A stretch of 23,993 nucleotides of DNA from Oligoflexia bacterium (GTDB taxonomy: Bacteria; Bdellovibrionota; UBA1018; CAIMNF01): contig CAIOKW010000254.1 of the NCBI GenBank assembly GCA_903858975.1, positions 1 through 23,993 on the forward strand, in the 5' to 3' direction. Both the position numbers and the translations under genes were made by a program. The stretch's first letter is position 1, and every line of letters begins with the position of its first letter. Positions 13,489-22,000 of the stretch are shown here, piece after piece. A model generated the notes under the pieces. The model was not told where the DNA came from. It saw nothing but the letters and a program-made list of their open reading frames with translations, and did no database searches.

Positions 13489-15223
13489 TCTCAACCTCTT
13501 TTGGTTTTCGCTCTTTAAGTCGTTGCTGGTAGAGTTGCTTTTCTCGATCTGATAAATCATTCATGATGCTCTCGGCAACATCTTTAGAAAGAGTGCCACT
13601 TTTAAACTCTCGTTTTTTACCTTCATCTGGCCTTGGGTTCTGTTGCTGGTCCTTTTTCTGGTCTTGAGAATCTTTAGAATCCCCTTTCTTTTGGTCGGGA
13701 GATGAGGGCTGTTGTTTCTTCTGCGAGTCGTTTTGATCTTCCTTTTGTTTCTCTTTTTTTTGCTGCTTCTGTTTCTCAACTACATTGAGAAGTGCTTCCC
13801 TAGATTTTTTCTCTAAGTCAGGCTGATTTGTAATCTTGGCGAGCTCAATCGCTTTGGTTAGGCGGTCATACGATTCGCGAAAATGTTTTTGCTCCGAGTG
13901 AGTAACACCTTCATTGTAAAGAGACCTTGCTGCGACATCGTAGTCGCCCTCGGAGAGTGCTTGCTTAGCAGCGAGATCAAACTGAGACGCGGCTTCCTCG
14001 GGCTTTTTTCCGTTCGCGAGCGTCGTTGCTTCGTTAAAGAGAAGGGTGGAGCTCTCGGGATCCAGTTTTTTTGCTTCTTCGTACAGGGCTGAGGCGTCGT
14101 CAAACTCTTTTTTGTTAAAGCTTTTCTCGGCGCTCTTTGATTTAAGGTAAGACTTTAACGTTTGTGCCCCTGAGACCTGCGGCAAAAAGAACAGGAGTAT
14201 TAAACCAAGTTTTCGAAGGGGGCGGTAACCCGTAAAGAGAGCGAGCATTAAAAACAAAATAGCGATCGACAAAAAATACTGATAGCGATCAATTTTAACC
14301 ACTTGTTTCTGGTCTTTTCGTGAGTCGCGATTCAAGGCTCGAAGTGATTTAGAAAGCGTGTAGGAGGCATCGTCTGGATTCACAAGCTCCAAGAATGTTC
14401 CTCCGCCCTCATCCGCAAGTTTTGAGAGAAGTTCCCGGTTCACACGACTGAGAATCGGTTTCTCACTACGATCCTTTTTGTAGGTTTGAAGAATTCCCGC
14501 GTCGTTCCTGACTGGGATTGGGGCACCTTCTTTGGTGCCAACGCTCACCGTGAAAAATCCCGCACCGAATTCTTTTAATTTATTCGCTGCGACCTTGGCG
14601 TCTTCACCAAAATCCTCTCCATCTGATATCAGTACAAGGGCTCGCGAAGTTTTATGATTGTCTTCAGCCCCGCGCTCAAAAGCTTTGATACCGGTCTCAA
14701 TGGCTTGGGCAATATTGGTACCTTGGCTTAACATCGAAGTTGGATTGAGTGTGTCCGTCATTTCAGAAACGTAACCAAAATCGGTAGTAAGTGGAACGGT
14801 CAGGAAGGCTTTTCCCGCAAATCCCACGATACCGACGCGATCATCAGCTAATCCCTCGAGCGTCTTTTTAATAAAGGTTTGTGCCCGGCTTAATCGACTG
14901 GGAGGGGTGTCTTCAGCGAGCATGCTGTTTGAAAGGTCGAGTAGAAACAGGATGTCCATACCCTGGCTTTCAATGATGTCCTCACGTTCCCCCCATTGAG
15001 GTCGCGCCATTGCAATCATGAGAAAAAACACTCCCAAAAGGAGTAAGATGTTTTTTCGAATAAAAACGGAAGTTGAAAAATCAGGGATAATTTGTGGCCA
15101 GAGTTTTCGGTCAATCCAGGCAGATAGCTTCGACTGAAGTTTCAGTGAATAGAGAAAGTTGAGCCCAAAGCCCGCAAGAACAAAGATGAGAATCAGTAAT
15201 GCGCGTGGGTTCGCAAAGCTCAT
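13472..15223 (-). CDS. BatB-BatC fusion: VWA-domain membrane protein with C-terminal TPRs
   Basis: This 583-residue protein joins two normally separate Bat proteins. The BatB part has N-terminal membrane helices (about 8-25 and 57-74), a von Willebrand A domain (about 88-300) with the metal site DLSNS (Asp96, Ser98, Ser100), QGTN (Thr169) and LISDGED (Asp201), and a helix at 314-333. Next comes RKLGLILLFFLPQVSGAQ (338-354), which looks like the old signal peptide of BatC. TPR repeats (about 366-480) follow, then a Lys/Gln/Asp-rich disordered stretch (about 482-540) and a conserved-looking C-terminal end (541-583). VWA domains bind protein partners through a divalent metal, and MoxR ATPases are thought to act on such proteins. 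The start at 15223 gives an ATGA overlap with batA and places GGAGG eight bases upstream. It overlaps batD by 17 bases. Confidence 0.88.
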   Translation of the reverse strand: MSFANPRALLILIFVLAGFGLNFLYSLKLQSKLSAWIDRKLWPQIIPDFSTSVFIRKNILLLLGVFFLMIAMARPQWGEREDIIESQGMDILFLLDLSNSMLAEDTPPSRLSRAQTFIKKTLEGLADDRVGIVGFAGKAFLTVPLTTDFGYVSEMTDTLNPTSMLSQGTNIAQAIETGIKAFERGAEDNHKTSRALVLISDGEDFGEDAKVAANKLKEFGAGFFTVSVGTKEGAPIPVRNDAGILQTYKKDRSEKPILSRVNRELLSKLADEGGGTFLELVNPDDASYTLSKSLRALNRDSRKDQKQVVKIDRYQYFLSIAILFLMLALFTGYRPLRKLGLILLFFLPQVSGAQTLKSYLKSKSAEKSFNKKEFDDASALYEEAKKLDPESSTLLFNEATTLANGKKPEEAASQFDLAAKQALSEGDYDVAARSLYNEGVTHSEQKHFRESYDRLTKAIELAKITNQPDLEKKSREALLNVVEKQKQQKKEKQKEDQNDSQKKQQPSSPDQKKGDSKDSQDQKKDQQQNPRPDEGKKREFKSGTLSKDVAESIMNDLSDREKQLYQQRLKERKPKEVENDKDW

Positions 15224-16212
15224 GCCCATTGCCTCCACCAGAGTGAAGCCAAGATGCGCTCTGCCAAGAGACAAAAGAGAGCACCAAAGAGGTAGGGGAT
15301 GAATTCTTCCGTGTAGTTGATCTTATCCTTGGTGGTAATCTCAGTTTTTTCGAGTTGGTCGATATCCTTGAAAACCGCTTGAAGGGTCTTTTCATCTTCA
15401 ACCCTATAAAACCTACCGTTTGTCTTTTCAGATATTTGTTGGAGAAGCCCGGTGTTTAATCGATTCTCTACCCAGGCATAGGTGTAGGATTTTCCGAGCG
15501 GGGTCTGTATCGGTAGGGGTTGTCGAACGCGTCCCTCGGTTCCAATCGCTACGGAATAGACGCGAACCCCATACCCTTGGGCAAGCTCACCCGCAGTGAG
15601 CGGGTCAATTCTCCCGACGTTGTTATCTCCATCGGTAAGTAGAATCACAATCCTGCTTCTTGCATTTGATTTCTTCAGGCGATTGATCGCAAGCGCGAGT
15701 CCATCACCGATCGCAGTACCATCGCGTAGGCCTGGACCCCCCGGCTCCACGGTTCTTAATTGAGACATCAAGAGCCCGTAGTCGAGTGTTGGGGGTGCCA
15801 GCGTAATGGGCTCCCCACTAAAAATAATAAAACCAATCCGGTCATTCTTACGTCCTTCAATGAATTGCTCGAAGGTTTGCTTAGCAATTTCCATCCGAGA
15901 ATTTTGGCCCATGTCTTGAATGAGCATACTCAGAGAGACATCCAGAACCATGAGGATATCAATTCCATTGGCTTTTCGCTCCTGCGACTTCGACACGCTT
16001 TGAGGGCGGGCTAGAGCGAAAATACAAAGAATGATTCCAAGAGATCGAAGTGCCGTTTGTACTAAAGAACTCGATATGCCCCGGCCCTCAGAGGATTGGA
16101 ATTGAAAAAAATGAATTCGAATCGCTGGAAGCTTTGCTTTCTTGTTCCAAAAATAAAAGAAGATGAAAACCAAAGGAATCAGAAAAAATGCGGCGGGACT
16201 TGCGAACCTCAT
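15220..16212 (-). CDS. batA: BatA: VWA-domain inner-membrane protein
   Basis: The 330-residue product has two N-terminal hydrophobic helices (about 8-22 and 50-68). The ALARPQ signature before the VWA domain is shared with BatB. The VWA domain (about 84-280) carries an intact metal site: DVSLS (Asp91, Ser93, Ser95), DGTAIGDGL and LLTDGDNN. A C-terminal helix (about 303-322) returns to the membrane. This length and topology are typical of BatA. The protein probably presents its VWA domain to partners in the Bat complex under control of the MoxR ATPase encoded upstream. The start overlaps the stop of the BatD/DUF4381-like gene by ATGA, and its own stop overlaps the start of batB-batC the same way, so the three are translated in a coupled chain. 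Confidence 0.93.
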   Translation of the reverse strand: MRFASPAAFFLIPLVFIFFYFWNKKAKLPAIRIHFFQFQSSEGRGISSSLVQTALRSLGIILCIFALARPQSVSKSQERKANGIDILMVLDVSLSMLIQDMGQNSRMEIAKQTFEQFIEGRKNDRIGFIIFSGEPITLAPPTLDYGLLMSQLRTVEPGGPGLRDGTAIGDGLALAINRLKKSNARSRIVILLTDGDNNVGRIDPLTAGELAQGYGVRVYSVAIGTEGRVRQPLPIQTPLGKSYTYAWVENRLNTGLLQQISEKTNGRFYRVEDEKTLQAVFKDIDQLEKTEITTKDKINYTEEFIPYLFGALFCLLAERILASLWWRQWA

Positions 16213-17228
16213 GGCGTTTCACCTCGGGATTCAATTTGAAGCTTCCACTTCTGAACAATCATTTGAGACTTCACCTTGAGTTCGAGATATTTTTCTTCTT
16301 TGATTGATTGATAGTTTTCTTCGCTAGTAAATTTAATCAAATCTAAATCAAGAAAAAGATTTTGAATTTCTTTCAAATTGTCTTTGTTGAGCGCCTCTCT
16401 GCGAAGGAGTTCAATCATTTCGTCAGTGGTGGACTCTGCTGCGTCGATCTTAAATCGACGCGAAAAGAATTCTTTTAAGACTTCTGAACAGCCAAAGGAT
16501 ACGGGCTTAAGATTGGGAATGCTAAAGGGGTAACTCGCAAAAATCTGATCGATTTTTTGGAGAGCGATTACATGGTCGGGCTCAGGAGTGACCACGGGGA
16601 TATGTACGGGTTTCGCCCTAGCCTGGTTCTTGCGATACCTTTGGTACAGTTGATATCCAAGGAAAGTAAGAATGGCAGTACTTACGAACAATAAGAGCCA
16701 GTACCGAAAAGGCAGGCCGATTGCGATAATGGGTAATAGTTCAGGTTTGGCGCCGGGCTCTGACTTAGGCGCCGATACTTGAATGGAGTAAGTTGAAGTT
16801 CGTGCAAAAGGTTTCCCTTCTCCATAAGCGATGAAGAGTGACGGAAGGGTTAATGGGCCCACCTGAACGGGTGACACAATAAACCGAAGTGTGCCATTGA
16901 GGGTTTGGGTATTCGGATCGAGGTACCAACCTTGATCTTCTAAGGTGGGACCTCCCTTGGGTAAGCCCAGGGTGATCGCGTTCTCATTCATCGATTCTTC
17001 GGCCTTTAAAGTGACTTGAAGTGAAATTCGATCCCCGGCTTGATATTGGTTGCCATTCGGGCCCTTTTGGACCTCTTGTATGGCAAGCTCAGGTAACAAT
17101 GGGTCAGCGGCGCTTGGCGCAGGAGACGGCGCCGCAGCTGCGGAGAGCAGGAGAACCGAAAACACACCTAAAAGTGTCTTAACGTTTTTGTTTACGGCGT
17201 TTAAGGAATTGAAGCAGGTGTTCAGCAT
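16209..17228 (-). CDS. Membrane protein between the DUF58 and batA genes, BatD/DUF4381-like
   Basis: The protein is about 339 residues. An N-terminal signal peptide (LLGVFSVLLLSAAAA, about 20-34) precedes a beta-rich periplasmic domain (to about 150), with ISLQVTLKAEE and a LPSLFIAYGEGKPF strand that recall BatD Ig-like domains. One membrane helix follows (about 173-192, YWLLLFVSTAILTFLGYQLY). The cytoplasmic tail contains VSFGCSEVLKEFFSRRFKID and STTDEMIELL, the pattern seen in DUF4381-type proteins that commonly sit between DUF58 and batA genes. A role in the Bat complex is inferred from this position. The ATG at 17228 overlaps the DUF58 gene by 50 bases. GAGGA is only two bases away, too close for ideal spacing, so the start is less certain; an ATG-class start at 17270 is the alternative. 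The stop overlaps batA by ATGA. Confidence 0.78.
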   Translation of the reverse strand: MLNTCFNSLNAVNKNVKTLLGVFSVLLLSAAAAPSPAPSAADPLLPELAIQEVQKGPNGNQYQAGDRISLQVTLKAEESMNENAITLGLPKGGPTLEDQGWYLDPNTQTLNGTLRFIVSPVQVGPLTLPSLFIAYGEGKPFARTSTYSIQVSAPKSEPGAKPELLPIIAIGLPFRYWLLLFVSTAILTFLGYQLYQRYRKNQARAKPVHIPVVTPEPDHVIALQKIDQIFASYPFSIPNLKPVSFGCSEVLKEFFSRRFKIDAAESTTDEMIELLRREALNKDNLKEIQNLFLDLDLIKFTSEENYQSIKEEKYLELKVKSQMIVQKWKLQIESRGETP

Positions 17229-18051
17229 GGTCCTCGTGTGTATTAATGGGAAGTACTTCGACTCCCGCAAGATTGAAAATTTGTTTTGTCTTCAAATTAA
17301 ATTGTTCTTTTGATTCACTAAAGCCTTTTTGAAAAGTATAGGAGTGTGGGTCAATCTCCACCTCTCGCCCCGTCTCGGGGTCGAGCACTGAGAACTTCCC
17401 GATCTTCTGAAATGAGCTTTCACTCGGATCCTCGATCTTTACCGCCACTACGTCATGTTTTCTACCAAGTTGTCGAATGGCGCTTTCATAGCCATCGGCC
17501 TTAAAGTCACTCAGAATAAATACGATCCCCGAATGCTTCATCAGTCTGCGTGTCTCTTCGAGAGCTTTTTTAAGGGCAGTACCCCCTGATTTTGTTTCAA
17601 AGGTGAGTAGATCACGGATAATTCGAAGGACGTGATTCTTGCCCTTTTTTAACTCAATAATTTTTTCCACTTGGTTGGTGACAATCAGAACTCCCACTTT
17701 ATCGCCAGAGTTTGATGCGGCGTAAGCAATCATCGCCCCAAGTTCAGCAAGGACTTCGCGCTTGGTTTGGTTTTTTGACCCGAACTCAAGCGACGCTGAA
17801 AGGTCAGCAATAATAAAAACATTGAGCTCTCGTTCCTCCTCATATTGCTTGATGAGTGGCTCACGATTTCGCGCGCTGACCTTCCAGTCTAAGTGACGAA
17901 TGTCATCTCCTGGGGTGTACTGCCGATGTTCCGAAAATTGAACCCCTTGTCCCTTGAAGTGGGACTTATATCCACCGGTCATGATGTCATCCATCATTCT
18001 CCGTGTGGCGATTTCAATTCTCTTCACTTTCTTGAGAAGCTGCTCATTCAT
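17179..18051 (-). CDS. DUF58-family VWA-like protein
   Basis: The 290-residue product has the DUF58 signature YTPGDDIRHLDWKVSAR (residues 45-61) followed by a VWA-like fold. Its metal site is DLSAS (Asp83, Ser85, Ser87), and FILSDFKADG lies further along. DUF58 genes almost always follow moxR, and the proteins are thought to be MoxR partners or substrates in the cytoplasm or at the membrane. No membrane helix is visible here, so this one is probably soluble. The ATG overlaps the moxR stop (ATGA), and its 3' end overlaps the next gene by about 50 bases. Length and motifs are normal for the family. The biochemical role is not established for any close homologue that I can name. Confidence 0.93.
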   Translation of the reverse strand: MNEQLLKKVKRIEIATRRMMDDIMTGGYKSHFKGQGVQFSEHRQYTPGDDIRHLDWKVSARNREPLIKQYEEERELNVFIIADLSASLEFGSKNQTKREVLAELGAMIAYAASNSGDKVGVLIVTNQVEKIIELKKGKNHVLRIIRDLLTFETKSGGTALKKALEETRRLMKHSGIVFILSDFKADGYESAIRQLGRKHDVVAVKIEDPSESSFQKIGKFSVLDPETGREVEIDPHSYTFQKGFSESKEQFNLKTKQIFNLAGVEVLPINTHEDHAEHLLQFLKRRKQKR

Positions 18052-19043
18052 GGTACTTCGATTCGATCTAGAATTTTTCGTACAATTTGATCCGAGGTAA
18101 TGTTTTCAGCCTCAGCTTCATAGGTGAGTAAGATTCGGTGGCGAAGGATATCGTACGCCACTGATTTCACATCCTCGGGTGTTGCATAACCTCGGTGGTT
18201 AATAAATGCATTGGCCCTGGCGGCTTTTGTGAGCGCGAGAGTGGCGCGTGGAGAGCCGCCTGAACTGATGAACGGCTTGATTTCGGCAAGACCGTGCTTT
18301 TCTGGAAAGCGAGATGCAAAAATGATGTTCAAAATATAATCTTTAACTTTTTCATCCATGTAGATGTCGTTACAGAGTTTGCGTGCTTCAAGAATCGTTG
18401 AGGGATTACAGACTTTCTGGGCCTTCGGCATGTCGTTTGACGTCATACGGTTCATCATGAGTTTTTCTTCAGTGATGGATGGATAGCTCACGCGAACTTT
18501 AAAAAGAAAACGGTCCAATTGAGCTTCTGGAAGGGGATAGGTTCCTTCTTGTTCAATCGGGTTTTGGGTCGCAAGCACTACAAAAGGATCCTCAAGTGGA
18601 AAAGTAGTCTCACCGATGGTGACCTGGTGTTCACCCATCGCTTCGAGAAGGGCGCTCTGAACTTTTGCGGGTGCTCGATTGATTTCATCGGCAAGAACAA
18701 TATTCGTAAAAATTGGACCCTTCTTTGGAAAGAATTCGTGAGTCTTTTGGTTAAAGATCATAGTCCCGATCAAATCGGATGGCAGTAGATCTGGAGTAAA
18801 TTGAATACGATTGAATTGCGCATCAATCGATTGCGCGAGTGTTTTCACGGTTAAGGTCTTTGCCAGGCCCGGAAGTCCTTCCAAAAGAACGTGCCCGTCG
18901 CAAAGGAGGGCAAGTACAAGCTTCTCGATGAGGGTGGTTTGCCCTACGACCACTTTACCGACCTCTGCAAAGAGGGCATCTACGAATTGGCTTTTATCTC
19001 GAATGACTTCTGTGAGCTGCTGGATATTCATGGGTTGTGACAT
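18048..19043 (-). CDS. moxR: MoxR-family AAA+ ATPase
   Basis: The 331-residue product (from this ATG) has the MoxR layout: Walker A GLPGLAKT (56-63), the PSDLIG region, Walker B VLADE followed by INRAP (116-124), sensor 1 ATQN (158-161), the LPEAQLDRF arginine-finger segment (about 171-179) and a C-terminal lid domain with SPRA at the sensor 2 position. MoxR ATPases act as chaperone-like machines on VWA proteins, here probably the DUF58, BatA and BatB-BatC products downstream. The first gene of the operon, it is coupled to the DUF58 gene by ATGA. A TTG at 19079 would extend it by 12 residues; ATG at 19031 is also possible. No clear Shine-Dalgarno precedes any of them. A weak TTGCAC-N17-GAGAAT seven bases before 19043 might be a promoter giving a leaderless message. 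Confidence 0.94.
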   Translation of the reverse strand: MSQPMNIQQLTEVIRDKSQFVDALFAEVGKVVVGQTTLIEKLVLALLCDGHVLLEGLPGLAKTLTVKTLAQSIDAQFNRIQFTPDLLPSDLIGTMIFNQKTHEFFPKKGPIFTNIVLADEINRAPAKVQSALLEAMGEHQVTIGETTFPLEDPFVVLATQNPIEQEGTYPLPEAQLDRFLFKVRVSYPSITEEKLMMNRMTSNDMPKAQKVCNPSTILEARKLCNDIYMDEKVKDYILNIIFASRFPEKHGLAEIKPFISSGGSPRATLALTKAARANAFINHRGYATPEDVKSVAYDILRHRILLTYEAEAENITSDQIVRKILDRIEVP

Positions 19044-19050
19044 ACTTTTT

Positions 19051-19079
19051 ATTCTCACTCTGTTTAAGAGTGGGTGCAA
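19051..19079 (-). promoter_or_regulatory. Possible promoter and small dyad upstream of moxR
   Basis: On the minus strand TTGCAC (19079-19074), 17 bases and GAGAAT (19056-19051) end seven bases before the moxR ATG. The spacer contains a 6-bp inverted repeat, CACTCT (19056-19061) and AGAGTG (19067-19072), with a five-base loop. There is no T run, so it is not a terminator for the lipoprotein gene. The moxR operon might instead be read from the strong promoter at 23015-23043. Confidence 0.25.
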
Positions 19080-19086
19080 GTGTGCC

Positions 19087-22000
19087 TTAGTGGGAGATTA
19101 AAAAATTTTCACATTGCTCGAGAAAATGGAGGGAGTCAGGATTTTGATGGATCGAGTCGAGTACGGTCATCGAGTCATGAATGAGTTGAGTGTCAGAAAA
19201 CACATCGCAAAATTTTCCAAATCCTGGGCCTCGAACCCATGCGCTCAGCGCCGTTCTTTGGTTTACGCTCTGAATCTTCGATAAATTCTGAAGCCATGCC
19301 CGGAGATCATTTATGAGCGCCACATTCTCTAGGTCCTTAGTTTTTGAAAGCGTTTCCAATGCAAGGGTGAGCTCGCTTCTGTTTTTCGATATGGATTGAA
19401 GAATTTGTATTGCCTCAGAGCGCTCCGAACCCCCTAAGCCTGAAATAAAGGATTGAAGCACCTGAGGCGTGGGAAGTTTCGAATTTTGGAGGTAGCGGTC
19501 CACGCGGCCCTGAAGTGAATTTGGAATGGATGAGACTACAATATTTAACCACGACTTCTCTCGTAATAAGAAATCAGGATCTCTCTCCGCTAACTCAATG
19601 CCGAGGTGTATCCAGTTCGAGCTCGGGATGATGGATAGTATCTCCAACAAAGGCTTCAGTTGCTCTGAAGTATTCTCTGGCGCTTGCAACATGAACTCTT
19701 TGGTTTTCAGAGTAAATTGTACTCCTTCATTGCTTCCCAGAAGAGATGCAAGCTGGTTTTGTAATCCTGGGTCTTGGGTGACGTGATCGAGGATTCTCCC
19801 TACCGCTGGAATAATATTGTCATCAGCCTTGAGGCTTGCGAGCCCCGCTTGATGCAGGAGTCCTAAATGCGTGATTCTTGGAATCAGGGATAAGAGATCC
19901 AACTGGCACTCAGGAGGAGTCACTTGGAATTGAAGGGGATTCTTTAGGCAGTTTTCGGAAATATGCAGGCCATTACCCGTCATCCCTCTCTGAGCGTTCG
20001 TATTCGCCTCATAGAGAGAATAGAAAAGATCGCGCATCAGAGCTAAGCCGCCATTGCCGCCATCTTTCGGGAGTACCTCGTCTTCAAGAAGTGAAACCAA
20101 AAAGCGAAGATTGAAAACGCGGGCACGAAGGTCTGATACCTCCGAGTTAAAATCGACGTAAGACCAAGCGGAACTATCAATGCGATTGAGGAGAGTTTCG
20201 ATTGATTCCTTAACTTCAAGAAGTGTTTTCACTTCCGATGGGTGTACAAATTGGTACAGACTTGCTGGACGATCCCGCTCCGGAACATCTCCCCATGCAA
20301 GAGCAATGTCCTTCATCATTCCCATTCCAAAATTTTTAACCCAATTAAATGGCTTAAACTCGGCATTGATCGCTATCAGCTCTAGGCGGTCTAGATCACT
20401 GACAATCCGGATTCGAATTTTTGAATGAAACTGATGAGAAGCATCTTCTGGAAACTTTGGAACTTCAAATCGATATGGAATTAACGTGAGGCGAATCGCG
20501 CGATCTTGGATAAAATTCGATATGGAGATGTGATCTGTCTTGAGTCTTCCGAGTGCCTTCATGAGCGAATCGGGAGCTGACTTTGAACCATGAAATTCAT
20601 GGAGCAAAGGATTCTGGTGATACTCAAATTGGGATGCTCGGGTCGGAGTTTGAGTGGTGTGAGACCAACCCGCACGAAAGAAGGGGTGAATCCAGGACTG
20701 ACTTGAATTCAGATATTCTTTTGCAACTTGCGCATAGAGTGCCGTAGGAGATTGTCGGTAAGCCTGAATTTGATCTGCATCAATTTGACATTCTTTGAGG
20801 CTGGGATTTAAGGAAGGACAATATTCCAAAACCAGAGCTGAAACCGCCGAAGAGACATCCACGTTTTTGAGTGTTCGCTCGCGAGATATTTTGGCATTAA
20901 TCCGGCTTAGCGTGGCGAGGTTTAAGCGAGGCGCTTCAGAGCGAGTGCGCGCCGGGGCTTGAGTCATAAACTCCTCAGCGGAACGATAAAGGTTTGGACT
21001 GATGACTAGAGTTGCAAAAAGTTTACGTAGCCCCTCTGATCCCAGCACATTATCTTTGAGCGGAGCAAAGATTCGAGAATAGGATTCTATTTTTTTTGCG
21101 ATGTTCGAGATCTCGGAATTCGAAGCGCTGAAAAGATCTTTTGCGGTACGAAAGGCAAGCGATTCATCCATCAAGAAAGCAGATTGAATTATATTTCCCT
21201 GAAGATCCAAGATTGCATCCAGTCGACGAGACTGAATGGCGTGCTCGGTAAGGGTCATGACGCTCTGAAATGTTTGATTAGAATTAAGACATTTTTGAAT
21301 CGTGTGCATTTGCTGGAGGTATGCGCTCGAATGACTCGCACTGTATTTTGAAAAGCTCCAGTCGAGGTTAATTTGGAAACAGTCTAAAGACGCATTGTTC
21401 ACAGGATCAGAATATTTTTCAACAAGCGTGTTTTGGAGCTCGCTTTTTTTAGTGGGGAGGGAGGCGAGAGTAAAGGGATACTCGCCTGAATCAAAGATCT
21501 TAGAGAAGTAAACAAAGGCTTGGTCGATGAGTGGCTCTGCCTTCTTTTGTGTGATCAGTTCCTGAGTTAAATTCAGTGATCCTTCGAGATAAGGGCTTTC
21601 AAGAATAGACTCTAAGGCTTTAATGCTTCCTTCATGAGATTTAGGGGTAAGGCTTGGGAGCGATTCTATCCAGGAATTTGCAATCGTTACGATGGGAGTT
21701 AAGTCCTCAGGCGTAGTGGCCAATCGATTGACCAGCTGGGCAATTGAGGTAGCGGTCTCGGGAGTGAGTCCCCGGAAAAACTGATCCAAAAAATGGAGTG
21801 TGGGGTCAGTCGTTTTAAAGAGCGGAGAGGCCTCGTTCATCGAAGTCATTACCATCAGGTCTTGAAGGAGGTGCTGACTGAGCAGTTCCTGATTGGCGTG
21901 CACGAAATTTCGGATGGAATCTGAGCCTAAGTAGCTCGCGAATTTTTCATCCGAAAGGATAGGCAAGAGTAAGGAATAAGCCTCTGAGAAGCCATCGATA

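Noticed and set aside
13561..13779. Arg/Lys-rich short frame inside the batB-batC fusion
   Set aside because: It is a frame-shifted reading of the Lys/Gln-rich linker; the composition is explained by that.
19056..19072. Terminator between the large lipoprotein gene and moxR
   Set aside because: The 6-bp dyad has no T run on the minus strand.
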